DNA of 6,702 bases from Verrucomicrobiales bacterium (GTDB taxonomy: Bacteria; Verrucomicrobiota; Verrucomicrobiia; Limisphaerales; UBA1100): the NCBI GenBank assembly GCA_002718935.1, contig PBFV01000028.1, positions 8,717 through 15,418 of the forward strand. Reading direction: 5' to 3'. Shown piece after piece: positions 5,878-6,702 of the stretch (the first letter of the stretch is position 1; every line of letters starts with the position of its first letter). The notes below the pieces were generated by a model. That model was not told the origin of the DNA and ran no database searches. It worked only from the letters and a program-made list of their open reading frames with translations. The position numbers were made by a program, and so were the translations under genes.

Positions 5878-6702
5878 ATGCCATTTGTGACACATCTGGA
5901 ATGTGCCAACTGCGGTCAGGAGTATCCCGCCGGAGAAGTCCACGGCCTTTGCACGGCGTGCAGCCGCCCCTTGTGGGTGCGATACGATCTCGATCTGATC
6001 AAGCGCGAGTTCCCAAAGAAGACCTTGTTTGGCCGGCCGCCTACGCTGTGGCGGTACCTTGAGCTGTTGCCCGTCGAGGATCCGGCAAACATCATTTCGC
6101 TCACGGAAACGATCACACCGATTCTTCAGGCCAAACGGCTGGGGGCGGAGTTTGGATTGGAAAGCTTGCTGATCAAGGACGAAAGCCGTTTGCCTACCGG
6201 CAGCTTCAAAGCCCGCGGCATGGCCATGGCGGTGACGATGGCCAATGAATTTGGCCTCAAGCGATTGGCCGCCCCCACGGCGGGCAATGCCGGCGGTGCC
6301 TTGGCGGCCTATGCCGCCCGGGCGGGGATGGAAGCTTGGGTGCTCATGCCTGAAGACACGCCGGTGATTAACCAGAAGGAATGTTTTCTACACGGAGCCA
6401 AGGTGTTCGCTGTGAATGGGCTCATTGATGACTGCGGCAAACTGGTGCGCGAGGGGATGAAAAAGATTGACTGGTTTGATGTGTCCACGCTCAAGGAGCC
6501 GTACCGCATCGAGGGCAAAAAAACGATGGGACTGGAGTTGGCCGAGCAGTTTGAGTGGGAGTTGCCGGACTGGATACTGTACCCCACCGGCGGAGGCACA
6601 GGCCTGATCGGCATGTGGAAGGCATTTGGTGAATTGGAAGAGCTGGGTTGGATGAAGAGCGGTCAGCGGCCGAAGATGGTGTCCTGCCAAAGCGACGGCT
6701 GC
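5878..6702 (+). CDS. thrC: Threonine synthase, N-terminal 275 residues (cut by window edge)
   Basis: This PLP enzyme converts O-phosphohomoserine to threonine and phosphate, the last step of threonine synthesis, in the cytoplasm. The frame is open from ATG 5878 to the window end, giving 275 residues of an expected 400 or so. An N-terminal zinc ribbon (C9, C12, C25, C28) starts the protein. LTETITPIL (75-83) follows, then TGSFKARG (107-114) with K111 as the Schiff-base lysine, PTAGNAGGA (133-141) contacting the cofactor, and the glycine-rich phosphate loop PTGGGTGLIG (236-245). This pattern is the zinc-ribbon threonine synthase subgroup rather than threonine dehydratase; a homologous beta-family PLP lyase is a weaker alternative. 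A stop (TAG, 5839-5841) lies upstream in frame and there is no other ATG before the first cysteine pair, so the start is firm. No Shine-Dalgarno is visible. It is divergent from the oxidoreductase and probably functionally unrelated to it. Confidence 0.93.
   Translation, partial: MPFVTHLECANCGQEYPAGEVHGLCTACSRPLWVRYDLDLIKREFPKKTLFGRPPTLWRYLELLPVEDPANIISLTETITPILQAKRLGAEFGLESLLIKDESRLPTGSFKARGMAMAVTMANEFGLKRLAAPTAGNAGGALAAYAARAGMEAWVLMPEDTPVINQKECFLHGAKVFAVNGLIDDCGKLVREGMKKIDWFDVSTLKEPYRIEGKKTMGLELAEQFEWELPDWILYPTGGGTGLIGMWKAFGELEELGWMKSGQRPKMVSCQSDGC

Noticed and set aside
5788..5943. 52-codon N-terminal extension of the oxidoreductase
   Set aside because: The extra residues are unlike the family, precede the Rossmann start, and would overlap the start of threonine synthase; the ATG at 5787 gives a normal 349-residue protein.
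6309..6690. Minus-strand open frames of 100 and 101 codons
   Set aside because: They lie opposite threonine synthase, whose own frame carries all the family motifs.
1..6702. CRISPR array, insertion sequence, toxin-antitoxin or defence system
   Set aside because: I saw no repeat-spacer pattern, transposase, terminal inverted repeats or small toxin pairs; the kinase is of the ordinary signalling type.

Overview
The window is 6.7 kb of densely packed bacterial chromosome. It holds one tRNA, five complete protein genes and one gene cut by the right edge. The gene types (an FHA-like/kinase/membrane-hairpin/zinc-ribbon protein, a small orphan lipoprotein, a Gfo/Idh/MocA dehydrogenase paired with a beta-propeller glycosidase) suggest a PVC-group bacterium, most likely Verrucomicrobiota. 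This placement is inferred from gene style, not from a marker gene. Most of the window is GC-rich; the transporter gene is clearly poorer in GC.

Layout. A tRNA-Ser (anticodon GCU, CCA encoded) lies at 6-99. Three plus-strand genes follow: a membrane-anchored Ser/Thr protein kinase (108-1685), a small lipoprotein of unknown function (1722-2171) and a major facilitator transporter (2171-3766). The lipoprotein stop and transporter start share one base. Next come two minus-strand genes, transcribed right to left: a Gfo/Idh/MocA oxidoreductase (5787-4738) and then a cytoplasmic five-bladed beta-propeller glycosidase-like protein (4741-3767). They overlap by four bases (ATGA). The transporter and the glycosidase meet tail to tail with no base between their stop codons. 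A 90-base divergent region (5788-5877) separates the oxidoreductase from threonine synthase (thrC, from 5878), which runs off the right edge. There is no gene-free stretch over 300 bases.

How the genes may work together. The oxidoreductase and glycosidase are very probably co-translated and, with no signal peptides, act in the cytoplasm, consistent with processing of an imported saccharide or glycoside. The adjacent sugar/acid-type MFS transporter is a plausible importer, but it lies on the other strand and in a different composition context, so the link is an inference. The kinase and thrC look like unrelated neighbours. I see no phage, transposon, CRISPR or defence signature. The least ordinary features are a roughly 110-residue extracytoplasmic insertion in the transporter between TM7 and TM8, the tRNA/kinase junction of only eight bases, and the coupled dehydrogenase-glycosidase pair of unknown substrate.
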